Position numbers and translations under genes: made by a program. Below, piece by piece: positions 18,500-28,048 of a stretch of DNA of 64,000 bases. Source of the DNA: Burkholderiales bacterium (GTDB taxonomy: Bacteria; Pseudomonadota; Gammaproteobacteria; Burkholderiales; Burkholderiaceae_C); contig JANXXS010000410.1 in the NCBI GenBank assembly GCA_025350505.1, positions 26,175 to 90,174 of the forward strand. The letters are read 5' to 3'. Within the stretch, counting starts at the first letter, position 1. The number at the start of each line of letters is the position of its first letter. The notes beneath the pieces are model-generated. The model saw only the letters and a list, made by a program, of their open reading frames with translations. It searched no databases and was not told where the DNA came from.

Positions 18500-19024
18500 T
18501 CAGGCCCGCGGTCTTTCGATCTCCAACGAGCGCAAAGCGACCGCGATCACGGCCTCGACCGGCAGCTCGATGCCGAGGCGCAGCGCATCGGCCTCGTCGG
18601 CGCCGGGCGGCTCGAGCGTCTGCAGCTGGCTCTGGAGCAGAGCCGCCGGCATGTAGTGGCCGACCCGCCCGGCCATGCGCGCGCCGATCAGCTCGGCCGC
18701 GCCATCGAGGAAGACGAAGCGCACGCCCGGTGCGGCGCTGCGGATGCGATCGCGGTAGGCGCGCTTCAGTGCCGAGCAGGCGATCGCCACGCCCTCGGGC
18801 CATTGCGCGGCATCGGCCAGGCCGGCGCCGATGCGGTCCAGCCAGGGCCAGCGGTCTTCGTCGCGGAGCGGCGTCCCGGCGCGCATGCGCGCCACGTTCT
18901 CGGGCGGATGCAGGCCATCGCCGTCGATGAAGTGCAGGCCGAGTGCTTCGGCGATGCCGGCGGCGACGGTCGACTTGCCGGAGCCCGACACGCCCATCAC
19001 GACGACGGCAAGACGGTGCTTCAT
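18500..19024 (-). CDS. gntK: Gluconokinase
   Basis: MKHRLAVVVMGVSGSGKSTVAAGIAEALGLHFIDGDGLHPPENVARMRAGTPLRDEDRWPWLDRIGAGLAD. Confidence 0.9.
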   Translation of the reverse strand: MKHRLAVVVMGVSGSGKSTVAAGIAEALGLHFIDGDGLHPPENVARMRAGTPLRDEDRWPWLDRIGAGLADAAQWPEGVAIACSALKRAYRDRIRSAAPGVRFVFLDGAAELIGARMAGRVGHYMPAALLQSQLQTLEPPGADEADALRLGIELPVEAVIAVALRSLEIERPRA

Positions 19025-19035
19025 CGCTCGGCGGA

Positions 19036-19881
19036 CTAGCGATGGCGCTCCAGCCGGCGATAGGCGCTGAGGTGTCGCAGTGCCTTCTTCGCATCGCCGA
19101 GCTGCTCGTGCAGGCGCGCCGCGTTGTAGTGGGCGTCGGCCAGCGCCGGGTCGAGGCGCAGGCTGGTGTCGTAGCCGGCGAGCGCGTCGGCGGGCCGGCC
19201 CTTGTCCTCGAGCGCGACGGCGCGGTTGAAGTGCAGCAGCGCCTCGTCCGGGTGGCGACGCAGGGCTTCGTCGTAGAGCGCCACCGCCTCGCCGCAACGC
19301 CGCGATTCGCAGAGCAGCGCGCCGAGGTTGAGGTAGGCGCCGGTGTGGTTCGGGTCGAGCGCGAGCACCTTGCGATAGGCCGACTCGGCGGCGGCGCGGT
19401 CGCTCTGCTCGAGCGCCTCGCCCTGGCTGAACACCGTGTCCGAGTCGTCGGCGGGACGTGCCACAGGCACGGTCTTCCGCTGCAGCAGCGTGACGGTGCC
19501 CTGCGCCGGCGCGAGCTCGAAGTCCATCACCAGCTGGCCCGACTCGGCCTGCCATTGCGAGCGGCCGTCGCGCACCGTCACGTCGTTGCCGACGGCGGTG
19601 ATGCGCAGCCCCGTCAGCGGCAGCTCGCCCGGCAGCGTCGCTTTCAGGCGGCGCAGGGCACTCAGGATCTTGCGCGGCGCGATGCGCGCGCCCTGCAGCT
19701 CGACGGCAGTGCGCAGCAGCACCACGTCCTGGAAGGTGAAGCGGTATTCGTTGCGCGGGCCGCGGCCCGGCTTGACGAAGCCCGCGCCGACGAGGCCGGT
19801 GATGACCCCGCGCGCAAGGCCCAGCATCTCCTGGATGCTGCGCAACGTGTAGGTGCTCGGCGCCGGCGCGCTCTTCGTCAC
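19036..19881 (-). CDS. MerR-like DNA-binding domain plus TPR protein
   Basis: GTG start at 19881, overlapping the ku stop by 4 nt; YTLRSIQEMLGLARGVITGLVGAGFVKPGRGPRNEYRFTFQDVVLLR (MerR-like HTH) then TPR units DPNHTGAYLNLGALLCESRRCGEAVALYDEALRRHPDEALLHFNRAVALEDKG. Confidence 0.78.
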   Translation of the reverse strand: MTKSAPAPSTYTLRSIQEMLGLARGVITGLVGAGFVKPGRGPRNEYRFTFQDVVLLRTAVELQGARIAPRKILSALRRLKATLPGELPLTGLRITAVGNDVTVRDGRSQWQAESGQLVMDFELAPAQGTVTLLQRKTVPVARPADDSDTVFSQGEALEQSDRAAAESAYRKVLALDPNHTGAYLNLGALLCESRRCGEAVALYDEALRRHPDEALLHFNRAVALEDKGRPADALAGYDTSLRLDPALADAHYNAARLHEQLGDAKKALRHLSAYRRLERHR

Positions 19882-20804
19882 TTCTTCGCCCGGGCGCGGG
19901 CGGGAGCGGCGGGTTCTTCGGCTTTTTGCGCGCGCTTCACGCCCTTGCGTTCCTTGGCCGCCTCGACCGCCGGGGCCGGCTCGGCTGCGGGCGCGGCCTT
20001 GGCCGGCGCCGCCTTGGCCTTGGCGCCGCCCCTCGCACCGAGGCTGGCGCGCAGCGCTTCCATCAGGTCGATCACCTGCGCGCCGCTGGCCGGCTCGACC
20101 GGCTCGTTGGCGACGACCTGCTTGCCGGCGATCTTCTCGTCGATGGCGGCGAGGATGCGCTTCTTCTCCTCGTCCTCGAACATCGTCGGGTCGTAGGTGT
20201 CCTCGGAGATCTGGTCGATCAGCTGCATGGCGAGCTTGAGCTCGGCCGGCGAGACCGTGACCTTCTCGATATCGAGCTCCTTCATGGAGCGCACTTCGTC
20301 GGCATAGAGCAGCTGCTGCAGCACGATGCCGTCTTCGGCCGGGCGCACCTGCACCACGTACTGCTTGCCCTTCCAGGCCCACTTGGCCAGCGCCACCCGC
20401 TGGCTCTGGCGCATCGCTTCCATGAGCAGGTTGTAGGGCTTGGCGCCGCGCTTGTCGGGGGCGAGGAAGTAAGCCTTGTCGTAGAAGATCGGATCGATCG
20501 CCTTGTCGGGAATGAAGGCGACGATGTCGACGCTGTGGCTCGGGCTTTCCTGCACCGCCTTCAGCTCTTCGGGCGAGAAGATGACGAAGCGGTCTTTCTC
20601 GAACTCGTAGCCCTTGACCATCTCGGCGCGCTCGACGACGGACTGGTCCTTCTCGGAAACGTATTGCTGCTTGAGACGGGAGCCGTCCCTGGCCAGCATG
20701 TTGAAGCGGACTGCCGCCGAGCTTTCGGTTGCCGAGTAGAGCTTGACCGGGATCGACACAAGGCCGAAGGAGAGGGAGAGCGAAGCAATCGAACGCGCAG
20801 CCAT
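19878..20804 (-). CDS. ku: Ku non-homologous end-joining protein
   Basis: MAARSIASLSLSFGLVSIPVKLYSATESSAAVRFNMLARDGSRLKQQYVSEKDQSVVERAEMVKGYEFEKDRFVIFSPEELKAV. Confidence 0.94.
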   Translation of the reverse strand: MAARSIASLSLSFGLVSIPVKLYSATESSAAVRFNMLARDGSRLKQQYVSEKDQSVVERAEMVKGYEFEKDRFVIFSPEELKAVQESPSHSVDIVAFIPDKAIDPIFYDKAYFLAPDKRGAKPYNLLMEAMRQSQRVALAKWAWKGKQYVVQVRPAEDGIVLQQLLYADEVRSMKELDIEKVTVSPAELKLAMQLIDQISEDTYDPTMFEDEEKKRILAAIDEKIAGKQVVANEPVEPASGAQVIDLMEALRASLGARGGAKAKAAPAKAAPAAEPAPAVEAAKERKGVKRAQKAEEPAAPARARAKK

Positions 20805-20952
20805 GTCAGGCCTCCTGTGTCGCCTTGCGGCCCGCGGGCCCCTGCTTGGCGGACGCGCAGCATACGGGCAAGTGCCTTGCCTTGTCACCCGAACCGTTGC
20901 GAAAGCGCCTCGCCTTCGCGGGCATCTTCACGCTCCGGGCGCCTGGCTTCGT

Positions 20953-23505
20953 CTAGCCGAGCGCCTCGACGGCTGACGCCAGGGTCTGTTTCGACTTCCA
21001 GTAGCCAGCCCACGGATCGACGGGTTCGAAGCTCAGGTACTCGCGCGCCGTGGCGATCGTCCATTGCGCCGCGCTCTTCAGCGCCATCAACTGATCCCAG
21101 GCGATCGGCATCGAGACGCCGAGCCCGGGCCGCGACCGCGCCGAGAAGGCCGCCGCGGTGGTCGCCGTGTGGCCGTTGCGCAGGTAGTCGACGAAGATGC
21201 GGCCGACCCGGTTGGCGCCGCCGCTCTTGGCGACGAAGCGCAGCGGGATCGTCGCCGCGAGGTGCTGCACCACCGCCTGCGAGAAGGCCTTGACCGGCTC
21301 GTAGCCGAGTTCGGGGGCGAGCGGCACGACGATGTGCAGGCCCTTGCCGCCGCTCGTCTTCAGCCAGCTTTCGAGGCCGAGCTCGCTGAGCAGCGTGTGC
21401 ACGAGGAGCGCGCCCTCCTGCACGTGCGACCACGTCACGCCCTCGCCCGGGTCGAGGTCGAAGACGACGCGGTCGGGCTCGTCGATGTGGGCGCTGGTCG
21501 AGTTCCAGGTGTGGAACTCGATCGTGTTCATCTGCGCCGCCGCGAGCAGTGCCTCGACGCTGTCGATGCCGAGCATGCGCGCATGGCCGGGCCAGAGCGA
21601 GGCGTCGAACACGCGCAGTCCGGGCACCCGCGTCTCCGGATGTTTCTGGAAGAACAGTTCGCCGCCGATGCCTTCGGGCGCGCGCACCAGCGAGACCGGC
21701 CGGTCCTCGAGGTGCGGCAGGATGCGCTCGGCAACGCTTTCGTAGTAGCGGACCAGGGCCAGCTTGGTGAGGCCGGTCGAAGGATCGATGACGCGCTCCG
21801 GGTTCGTCACCTTGATGCTGCTGGTCGTCTTCGCGGTCGGTGCGGCGGCGACGCTGGCCTCGGCACGCGCGACCTCGCGCGTCACCGTCTTCGCCGCCGT
21901 GTCCAGGCGCAAGCCCTGGAACACGGCGTGACGCACGTGGTCGTCGGGCGTCCATTCGGCGAACGAGATCTCGGCGACCAGCCCGGGACGGACCCAGCGT
22001 TCGGCGCCCTCCGTGCGGCGCGACCAGCGACCGGGCTTCAGCGCCTCGGCATCGAACAGCGGCGCCGCCACCTCGAGCGCGACCAGGCGCGCGTGCAGAT
22101 CGCGGCCGGTCTTCGCGCTCCAGCCCGTGCCGACGTTGCCCGCGTATTTCAGCTCGCCCTGCTCGTGATAGCCGAGCAGCAGGCTGCCGACCTCGGACTG
22201 CGAGCCCGCGCGGTCGGTGAAGCCGCAGATGACAAGCTCCTGGCGCGCATGGCATTTCAGCTTCAGCCAGGTCTCGGTGCGCGCCGACACGTAGGGCGCA
22301 TCGGGGCGCTTCAGGATGATGCCTTCGAGGCCCATCTGCCGCGCCGCCTCGAGCATGCGAGCGGGCGCCGCGTCGAAGCTCTGGCTGAGGCGAATGCGCT
22401 CCGACGGGCTCGCTTTGAGCACCTCGCCCAGCAGGGCGCGCCGCGATGCCAGCGGCACCTCGCGCAGGTCCTTGCCATCGTGGAACGGCAGGTCGAACAC
22501 GAAGTAGACGATGTCGGCGTCACGGGTCGCGTCGATGGCGTTCTGCAGCGCGTTGAAGTCCGGCACGCCCGACGCGTTCATGACGACGATCTCGCCGTCG
22601 AGCCATCCCGAGCCGATCTTCAGCGACTCGATCGCGGCGGCGAGCGAGGGCATCTTCTTGGTCCAGTCGTGGCCGTTGCGCGTGATGAGCCTGGCCTTGC
22701 CCTTGTCGATGCGCGTCATCAATCGATAGCCGTCGAACTTGGTCTCGACGATCCAGTCGCCCGATGGCGGCGACGCGGCGAGCGTCGCGAGCTGCGGCTC
22801 GAGCTTGGTCGGCAATGGCGCCTTCACGCCCTTCGAGAGGTCGGCCTTCGCCGGCGCGACGGGCACGACGCCCGCAGCGCGAGCCGCCGACCGACGCGGC
22901 TCTCTCTCTTCGACGAGCCCGAGCGGATTCGCGACGACGCTGTCGGGCAGCGCCGCGATGACGTCGTAGTCGGCGAGCGGACGCGCCCATTCGTCGCGCT
23001 TCTTGAAGAGCATCCACGGGTCCTGCTTGTCGCCGGGCTTGGCGATGCGTACCAGCTCCCAGAGGCCCGCCAGCTTTTCGCCGTGCAGCCTGAACAACAC
23101 CTTGCCCTTCTGCAGGCCCTCGCGCGGATCGCCGACCGGCTCCCAGGTGCCGTGGTCCCAGACGATGACCTTGCCGGCGCCGTACTGCTTCGGCGGGATC
23201 GTTCCCTCGAAGGCTGCGTACGAGAGTGGATGGTCCTCGACGTGGATCGCCATTTGCATCTTCGTCGGGTCGTACGACGGGCCCTTGGGCACCGCCCAGC
23301 TCAGCAGCACGCCATCGAGCTCGAGGCGAAAGTCGTAGTGCAGGCGGCTCGCCCAGTGCTTCTGCACGACGAAGGACAAGGCACCGGACGGTCGCCCCTG
23401 CGCTTTCCCATCGTCGGCCGCCGCCGGCTCGGGCGTGCGTTGGAAGTCGCGCTTCTCGTGGTAGCGCGAGAGCGGCGTGGGAGCGCGGGGCGTGGCGGCG
23501 GCCAT
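20953..23505 (-). CDS. ligD: ATP-dependent DNA ligase D (phosphoesterase, ligase and polymerase domains)
   Basis: From ATG at 23505: LSFVVQKHWASRLHYDFRLELDGVLLSWAVPKGPS (PE), DWIVETKFDGYRLMTRI (ligase), DRVVFDLDPGEGVTW (polymerase). Confidence 0.94.
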   Translation of the reverse strand: MAAATPRAPTPLSRYHEKRDFQRTPEPAAADDGKAQGRPSGALSFVVQKHWASRLHYDFRLELDGVLLSWAVPKGPSYDPTKMQMAIHVEDHPLSYAAFEGTIPPKQYGAGKVIVWDHGTWEPVGDPREGLQKGKVLFRLHGEKLAGLWELVRIAKPGDKQDPWMLFKKRDEWARPLADYDVIAALPDSVVANPLGLVEEREPRRSAARAAGVVPVAPAKADLSKGVKAPLPTKLEPQLATLAASPPSGDWIVETKFDGYRLMTRIDKGKARLITRNGHDWTKKMPSLAAAIESLKIGSGWLDGEIVVMNASGVPDFNALQNAIDATRDADIVYFVFDLPFHDGKDLREVPLASRRALLGEVLKASPSERIRLSQSFDAAPARMLEAARQMGLEGIILKRPDAPYVSARTETWLKLKCHARQELVICGFTDRAGSQSEVGSLLLGYHEQGELKYAGNVGTGWSAKTGRDLHARLVALEVAAPLFDAEALKPGRWSRRTEGAERWVRPGLVAEISFAEWTPDDHVRHAVFQGLRLDTAAKTVTREVARAEASVAAAPTAKTTSSIKVTNPERVIDPSTGLTKLALVRYYESVAERILPHLEDRPVSLVRAPEGIGGELFFQKHPETRVPGLRVFDASLWPGHARMLGIDSVEALLAAAQMNTIEFHTWNSTSAHIDEPDRVVFDLDPGEGVTWSHVQEGALLVHTLLSELGLESWLKTSGGKGLHIVVPLAPELGYEPVKAFSQAVVQHLAATIPLRFVAKSGGANRVGRIFVDYLRNGHTATTAAAFSARSRPGLGVSMPIAWDQLMALKSAAQWTIATAREYLSFEPVDPWAGYWKSKQTLASAVEALG

Positions 23506-23784
23506 GGCGCCGCGGAGGATGCCACAGGCCGCCAACGCCGGCCTCGTGGCGCCGATCGCGCAGCCCGTTCGCGCGGCGACGCACGCTTCGGTGGCAGAGC
23601 GTAATCGCTGGTAAGCAGGCACCGATCGGGCATTCGCTTTGCGTTCCAGGCTCGCCACGCGCGTCGATGACGCGATCCGTCGCCTCTGCCTCATGCATCT
23701 GAAACAGTCTGTCAGCCGCCCTTCATCGGCCGCACTTGCTGCCGATATCGCCGCCCGCCGCATCGATCGCGACGAGGGCGGCCG

Positions 23785-25389
23785 ATGACGCCCGATCCGT
23801 TCATGCTGATGCTGAGCCGGGTCCGGTTCGGCCTGACGATCGGCTTTCACTACATCTTCGTTCCGCTGACGATCGGCCTGATCGTCGCCGTGGCGCTGAT
23901 GGACACCTTGCGCGTCGTCACCGGCCGGCACGACTGGCGCCGCGCCGGGCGCTTCTGGTATCGCTTCTTCGTGCTGGCGTGGCTGATCGGCATGGCCACC
24001 GGCTATCCGCTGCGCATGCAGCTCGAACACCAGTGGTCGGGCTACAGCGTGCATGCGCGCGAGGTCATCCACGCCATCATGGGCATGGAAGGAATGATCG
24101 CGCCGGCGATGGTCTCGCTGGTCCTCGTGCTGGCCTCGCTGGCGCACGGCCAGCCGGCCCTCGACCGGGCCATCACGCGCTGGGTACTGGCTATCGTCAT
24201 GCTCGTCCAGGCGGCGTGCATCGTCACGCTGAACGCGTGGATGCAGCATCCGGTCGGCACCGAAGCGGGCAACGCCGGGCTCGAGATCGTTTCGCTGAGC
24301 GCGATCTTCCTCAGCCCGACGGCGCTCTGCAAGATCGCGCACACGCTGAGCGCCGGCCTCCTGACCGGCGCGATCTTCATCGCCGCGATCTCGAGCTTCT
24401 ACCTGATCAGGAAGCGCCACTTCGACGTCGCGCGCCTGTCGCTGTCGCTGGCCCTGCCGATGGCGGCGCTGTCGCTGGCGGCGGTGATCTGGAGCGGCCA
24501 CGCCAGCGCCCGCCTCGTGATGCAGCAGCAGCCGATGAAGTTCGCGGCGATCGAGGCGCACTGGGAACAGGAGGCCGGCCCGTCGTCGCTGACCTTGTTC
24601 GCCGTGCCCGACCTGGCGGCGCAGGCGAATCGCTTCGCGGTGACGGTGCCGCGCCTGATGAGCTGGCTGGCGACGCACAGCGACGCTTCGCCGGCCGGCG
24701 TTCGCGAGCTGCTCGTCGGCGCCGAGGCGCGCATTGCGTCGGCGTTGCGCGACCCCGCCACCGAAGCCGGCACCGGCTGGCGCCAGCTCTATGCGCGCAC
24801 CGCGCAGACGCGCGAAGACTGGCCCCGGCTCTCGGACGAGCAGCGCATCCACGCCACGGCGCTGGCCAGCGTACCGAGCGTGCCGACGCTGTTCGGCAGC
24901 TTTCGCCTGATGGCCGGCTGCGCCCTCGTCCTCGGTCTGGTGCTGGCCTGCGCCCTGTGGCACCGCCGCGCCTTGCAGCGCGGTGGCGCGCAATGGCCGT
25001 TGCGAGTGCTCTGCCTGTGCCTGCCCCTGCCCTGGCTGGCGAGCTTCGCCGGCTGGACCGTCGCCGAGGTCGGCCGCCAGCCCTGGGTCATCTACGAGCA
25101 GATGGCGACCGGCAGCGCCGCCGTGTTGCCGCCGCCGGCTGCGGGCATCCTCGAGCTGCTGACGTTTCTTGCCGCGTACAGCGTGCTCGCCGTGTTGTTC
25201 ATCACGGTGACACGCGCCCTGTTGCGCATCGGCCCGCGCCGCCACATCTGGTCGTCGGCCTGGCGTTACAAGGTTCGCTCGATGATCGGCAATCCGCTGC
25301 AGCGCCGAACCGCGGCGGCAGCACGTGCCAGCGCCTGGGTCGGCAAGCCGACGCGGCCGCGTCACATGCACCGCGTCGCCACGACCTGA
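23785..25389 (+). CDS. Cytochrome bd-type oxidase subunit I (CydA-like), orphan
   Basis: GFHYIFVPLTIGL, GMEGMIAPAM, NAWMQHPVGTE, KIAHTLSAGLLTGAIF, KFAAIEAHWE, FRLMAGCALVL, AGWTVAEVGRQPWVIYE. No cydB in the following ORFs. Confidence 0.85.
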   Translation: MTPDPFMLMLSRVRFGLTIGFHYIFVPLTIGLIVAVALMDTLRVVTGRHDWRRAGRFWYRFFVLAWLIGMATGYPLRMQLEHQWSGYSVHAREVIHAIMGMEGMIAPAMVSLVLVLASLAHGQPALDRAITRWVLAIVMLVQAACIVTLNAWMQHPVGTEAGNAGLEIVSLSAIFLSPTALCKIAHTLSAGLLTGAIFIAAISSFYLIRKRHFDVARLSLSLALPMAALSLAAVIWSGHASARLVMQQQPMKFAAIEAHWEQEAGPSSLTLFAVPDLAAQANRFAVTVPRLMSWLATHSDASPAGVRELLVGAEARIASALRDPATEAGTGWRQLYARTAQTREDWPRLSDEQRIHATALASVPSVPTLFGSFRLMAGCALVLGLVLACALWHRRALQRGGAQWPLRVLCLCLPLPWLASFAGWTVAEVGRQPWVIYEQMATGSAAVLPPPAAGILELLTFLAAYSVLAVLFITVTRALLRIGPRRHIWSSAWRYKVRSMIGNPLQRRTAAAARASAWVGKPTRPRHMHRVATT

Positions 25390-25428
25390 CCGCGCCGCGA
25401 CCGGCCCGAGCAGGCCGCGAGCGCAGGC

Positions 25429-25860
25429 ATGCGACGATTGCGTCGTCTGTCTTCCTGGAGAGCGACCTTGTTCCTCGAGCGCATCCCTGTTCCCGTCCGC
25501 GCCGCCGCCGCGTTGCCCCTGCTCGTCGCCCTCGCCGCCTGCGGCACCCTCTTCAAGAAAGACGAAGCGGTGCAGGCCGTCGTCAACAGGCGCGCCATCG
25601 GCATGGCGGCGGGCGAGTTCTTCGACCAGTTCGGCACCTGGCGGCAGCGCACCGAGCTGCTCGACGCAACGACCGAATTCAGCTGGACCTCGGCCACCGC
25701 GTCCCGCACCGCCGCCGGCTACGTCAGCCTCGACGACCGCACCTGCACCTTGCGCATCGTCGTCGCAAAGAACGGCAGGATCGCCACGGCCGACGTCGTC
25801 TTCGACAACCAGGGCCGCGTCAGCACCTCGCGATGCGCGGAGCTGTTCGGCACCAGGTAG
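25429..25860 (+). CDS. Hypothetical lipoprotein
   Basis: Lipobox-like LLVALAACGTLF followed by KKDEAVQAVVNRRAIGMAAGEFFDQFGTW. Confidence 0.6.
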   Translation: MRRLRRLSSWRATLFLERIPVPVRAAAALPLLVALAACGTLFKKDEAVQAVVNRRAIGMAAGEFFDQFGTWRQRTELLDATTEFSWTSATASRTAAGYVSLDDRTCTLRIVVAKNGRIATADVVFDNQGRVSTSRCAELFGTR

Positions 25861-25873
25861 GACGACCCACGCG

Positions 25874-27103
25874 ATGCGACGCGACGACGTCATCGTCATC
25901 GGCGCCGGCATCGGCGGCCTGACGCTGGCGCTCTGCCTGCACCGCGCCGGCATCGCCTGCCGCGTCTACGAGGCGAGCGCCGCGATCCGGCCGCTCGGCG
26001 TCGGCATCAACGTGTTGCCGCATGCCACCGCCGAACTGCAGTCGCTCGGCCTGCTCGACGCGCTCGAGCGGGTCGCCGTGCAGACGCGCGAAGCGGCGTT
26101 CTACAACCGCTTCGGCCAGCTCGTCTACGCCGAGCCCGCGGGCCGTTGGGCCGGCTACGAGGTGCCACAGCTCTCGATCCACCGCGGCGACCTGCAGGAG
26201 GTGCTGCTCGCCGCCGTGACGTCGCGCCTCGGTGCCGACCGCGTCGTCACCGGGCACTCCTGCGTCGGCGCGGAGAGCGCCCGCGACGACGCGGTGCGCG
26301 TGCGCTTTCGCGGCGCCGCGGGTGAGGCCTTGCCGGATGCGCTCGGCCGCATCGTCGTCGCCTGCGACGGCATCCATTCGGCGCTGCGCAAGCAGCTCCA
26401 TCCCGACGAAGGTCCGCCGCGCTGGTCGGGCGTCAACATGTGGCGCGGCGTCACCGCGCACGCGCCCTTCCTCGGCGGCGCGACCATGGTTCGCGCCGGC
26501 TGGCTCTCGGTCGGCAAGATGGTGATCTACCCGATCCGCAACGACGTCGACGGCGCCGGCCGGCAGCTCGTCAACTGGGTCGCCGAGCTCGAAGCCACGG
26601 CGCCGGTGCAGCGCGACTGGAACGCACGCGGCAAGCTCGACGATTTCTTCCCGACCTTCGCCGACTGGCACTTCGGCTGGCTCGACGTGGCCGCGCTGAT
26701 CCAAAGCACCGCGACCCTGCTCGCCTACCCGATGGTCGACCAGGACCCGCTGCCACGCTGGAGCTTCGGCCGTGTCACCCTGCTCGGCGACGCCGCGCAT
26801 CCGATGGTGCCGCGCGGCTCGAACGGCGCCGGCCAGGCGATCCTCGATGCGCGCTGCCTCGCCGACCTGCTGGCCGCGCGTGGCCTCGGTCCTGAAGCGC
26901 TCGGCGAATACGATCGCCTGCGCAACGCCGCCACCGCGAAGATCGTGCTCATGAACCGCAGCAACCCGCCCGACGCGATCCTGCGCGAGGTGCACGAGCG
27001 CTCGGGCGACCAGCCCTTCGCGCGGATCGAAGACCTCGTCTCGCGCGAAGAGCTGGCGAAGATCGCCGACGACTACAAGCAGGTGGCGGGACTGCGACGC
27101 TGA
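25874..27103 (+). CDS. FAD-dependent monooxygenase
   Basis: MRRDDVIVIGAGIGGLTLALCLHRAGIACRVYEAS...VTLLGDAAHPMVPRGSNGAGQAILDARCLADLL. Confidence 0.9.
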   Translation: MRRDDVIVIGAGIGGLTLALCLHRAGIACRVYEASAAIRPLGVGINVLPHATAELQSLGLLDALERVAVQTREAAFYNRFGQLVYAEPAGRWAGYEVPQLSIHRGDLQEVLLAAVTSRLGADRVVTGHSCVGAESARDDAVRVRFRGAAGEALPDALGRIVVACDGIHSALRKQLHPDEGPPRWSGVNMWRGVTAHAPFLGGATMVRAGWLSVGKMVIYPIRNDVDGAGRQLVNWVAELEATAPVQRDWNARGKLDDFFPTFADWHFGWLDVAALIQSTATLLAYPMVDQDPLPRWSFGRVTLLGDAAHPMVPRGSNGAGQAILDARCLADLLAARGLGPEALGEYDRLRNAATAKIVLMNRSNPPDAILREVHERSGDQPFARIEDLVSREELAKIADDYKQVAGLRR

Positions 27104-27136
27104 GGCGCGCCGCTCCTGCACGCCGCACCGCCCGCC

Positions 27137-28048
27137 ATGTCGACGCTGATCTATCGGCAGGTCGCAACGCTGGCGATCGACCCCGCCGATCACCCGCGCG
27201 GGCTGTCGTTTCTCAGCGCCGCGAGCGGGCTGGTGCGCGTCGGCCAGCGTCTCTACGTCGTCGCCGACGACGAGAACCACATCGGCGTGTTCAACGCCGA
27301 TGCCGGCTCGACCGGCCGCCTGATCCGGCTCTTCGACGGCGACCTGCCGGAATCGAAGAAGCAGCGCAAGGCGGAGAAGGACGACCTCGAGTCGCTGCTG
27401 CGCCTGCCGCCGACGGCGGCGTGGCCGAGCGGTGCGCTGCTGGCGCTCGGGTCGGGCTCGCGGCCGAACCGCTTTTCCGGGGCCTTGCTCGGGCTCGATG
27501 CGAACGGCGAGGCGCGAGGTCCGGCACGCGTTGTCGACCTCTCGCCCCTGTATGCCGATCCGAGTTTGCGCTTCGAGGCGCTGAACATCGAAGGCGCGTT
27601 CATCGTCGACGATGCCTTGCTGCTGCTGCAGCGCGGCAGCATGCGCAGCCCGAGCGCGGTCATCCGCTTTCCGCTCGATCGCGTCATGGCGTGGCTGAGC
27701 GGCGCACCGGCCTCTTTGCAGCCGCGCGCGACCGTCGAATGCGACCTCGGCAAGGTCGAGGGCGTGCCGCTCACCTTCACCGACGGCTGCGCCCTGCCCG
27801 ACGGCTCGTGGCTGTTCAGCGCCGTCGCCGAGCAGACCGGCAACAGCTACGACGACGGCGCCTGCGCCGGGGCGGCGATCGGCATCGCCCGCGGCGACGG
27901 CACGCTGCAGGAAGTGCGCCGGATCGAGCCGACGCGCAAGATCGAAGGCATAGACGCGCGCGTCGCCGGTGGCAAGATGACGATCGACGTGGTGACCGAC
28001 GCCGACGACCCGGCCATTCCGGCCGAGCTCGGCGAGACCGTCTGGTGA
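27137..28048 (+). CDS. Conserved hypothetical protein (beta-propeller-like)
   Basis: Long uninterrupted ORF with coherent composition, RGLSFLSAASGLVRVGQRLYVVADDENHIGVFN; family assignment uncertain. Confidence 0.65.
   Translation: MSTLIYRQVATLAIDPADHPRGLSFLSAASGLVRVGQRLYVVADDENHIGVFNADAGSTGRLIRLFDGDLPESKKQRKAEKDDLESLLRLPPTAAWPSGALLALGSGSRPNRFSGALLGLDANGEARGPARVVDLSPLYADPSLRFEALNIEGAFIVDDALLLLQRGSMRSPSAVIRFPLDRVMAWLSGAPASLQPRATVECDLGKVEGVPLTFTDGCALPDGSWLFSAVAEQTGNSYDDGACAGAAIGIARGDGTLQEVRRIEPTRKIEGIDARVAGGKMTIDVVTDADDPAIPAELGETVW

Noticed and set aside
20953-25953. 1666-aa minus-strand ORF
   Set aside because: Only the part from ATG 23505 (LigD) is protein-like; the upstream extension is antisense to cydA and the lipoprotein gene and is an open-frame artefact.
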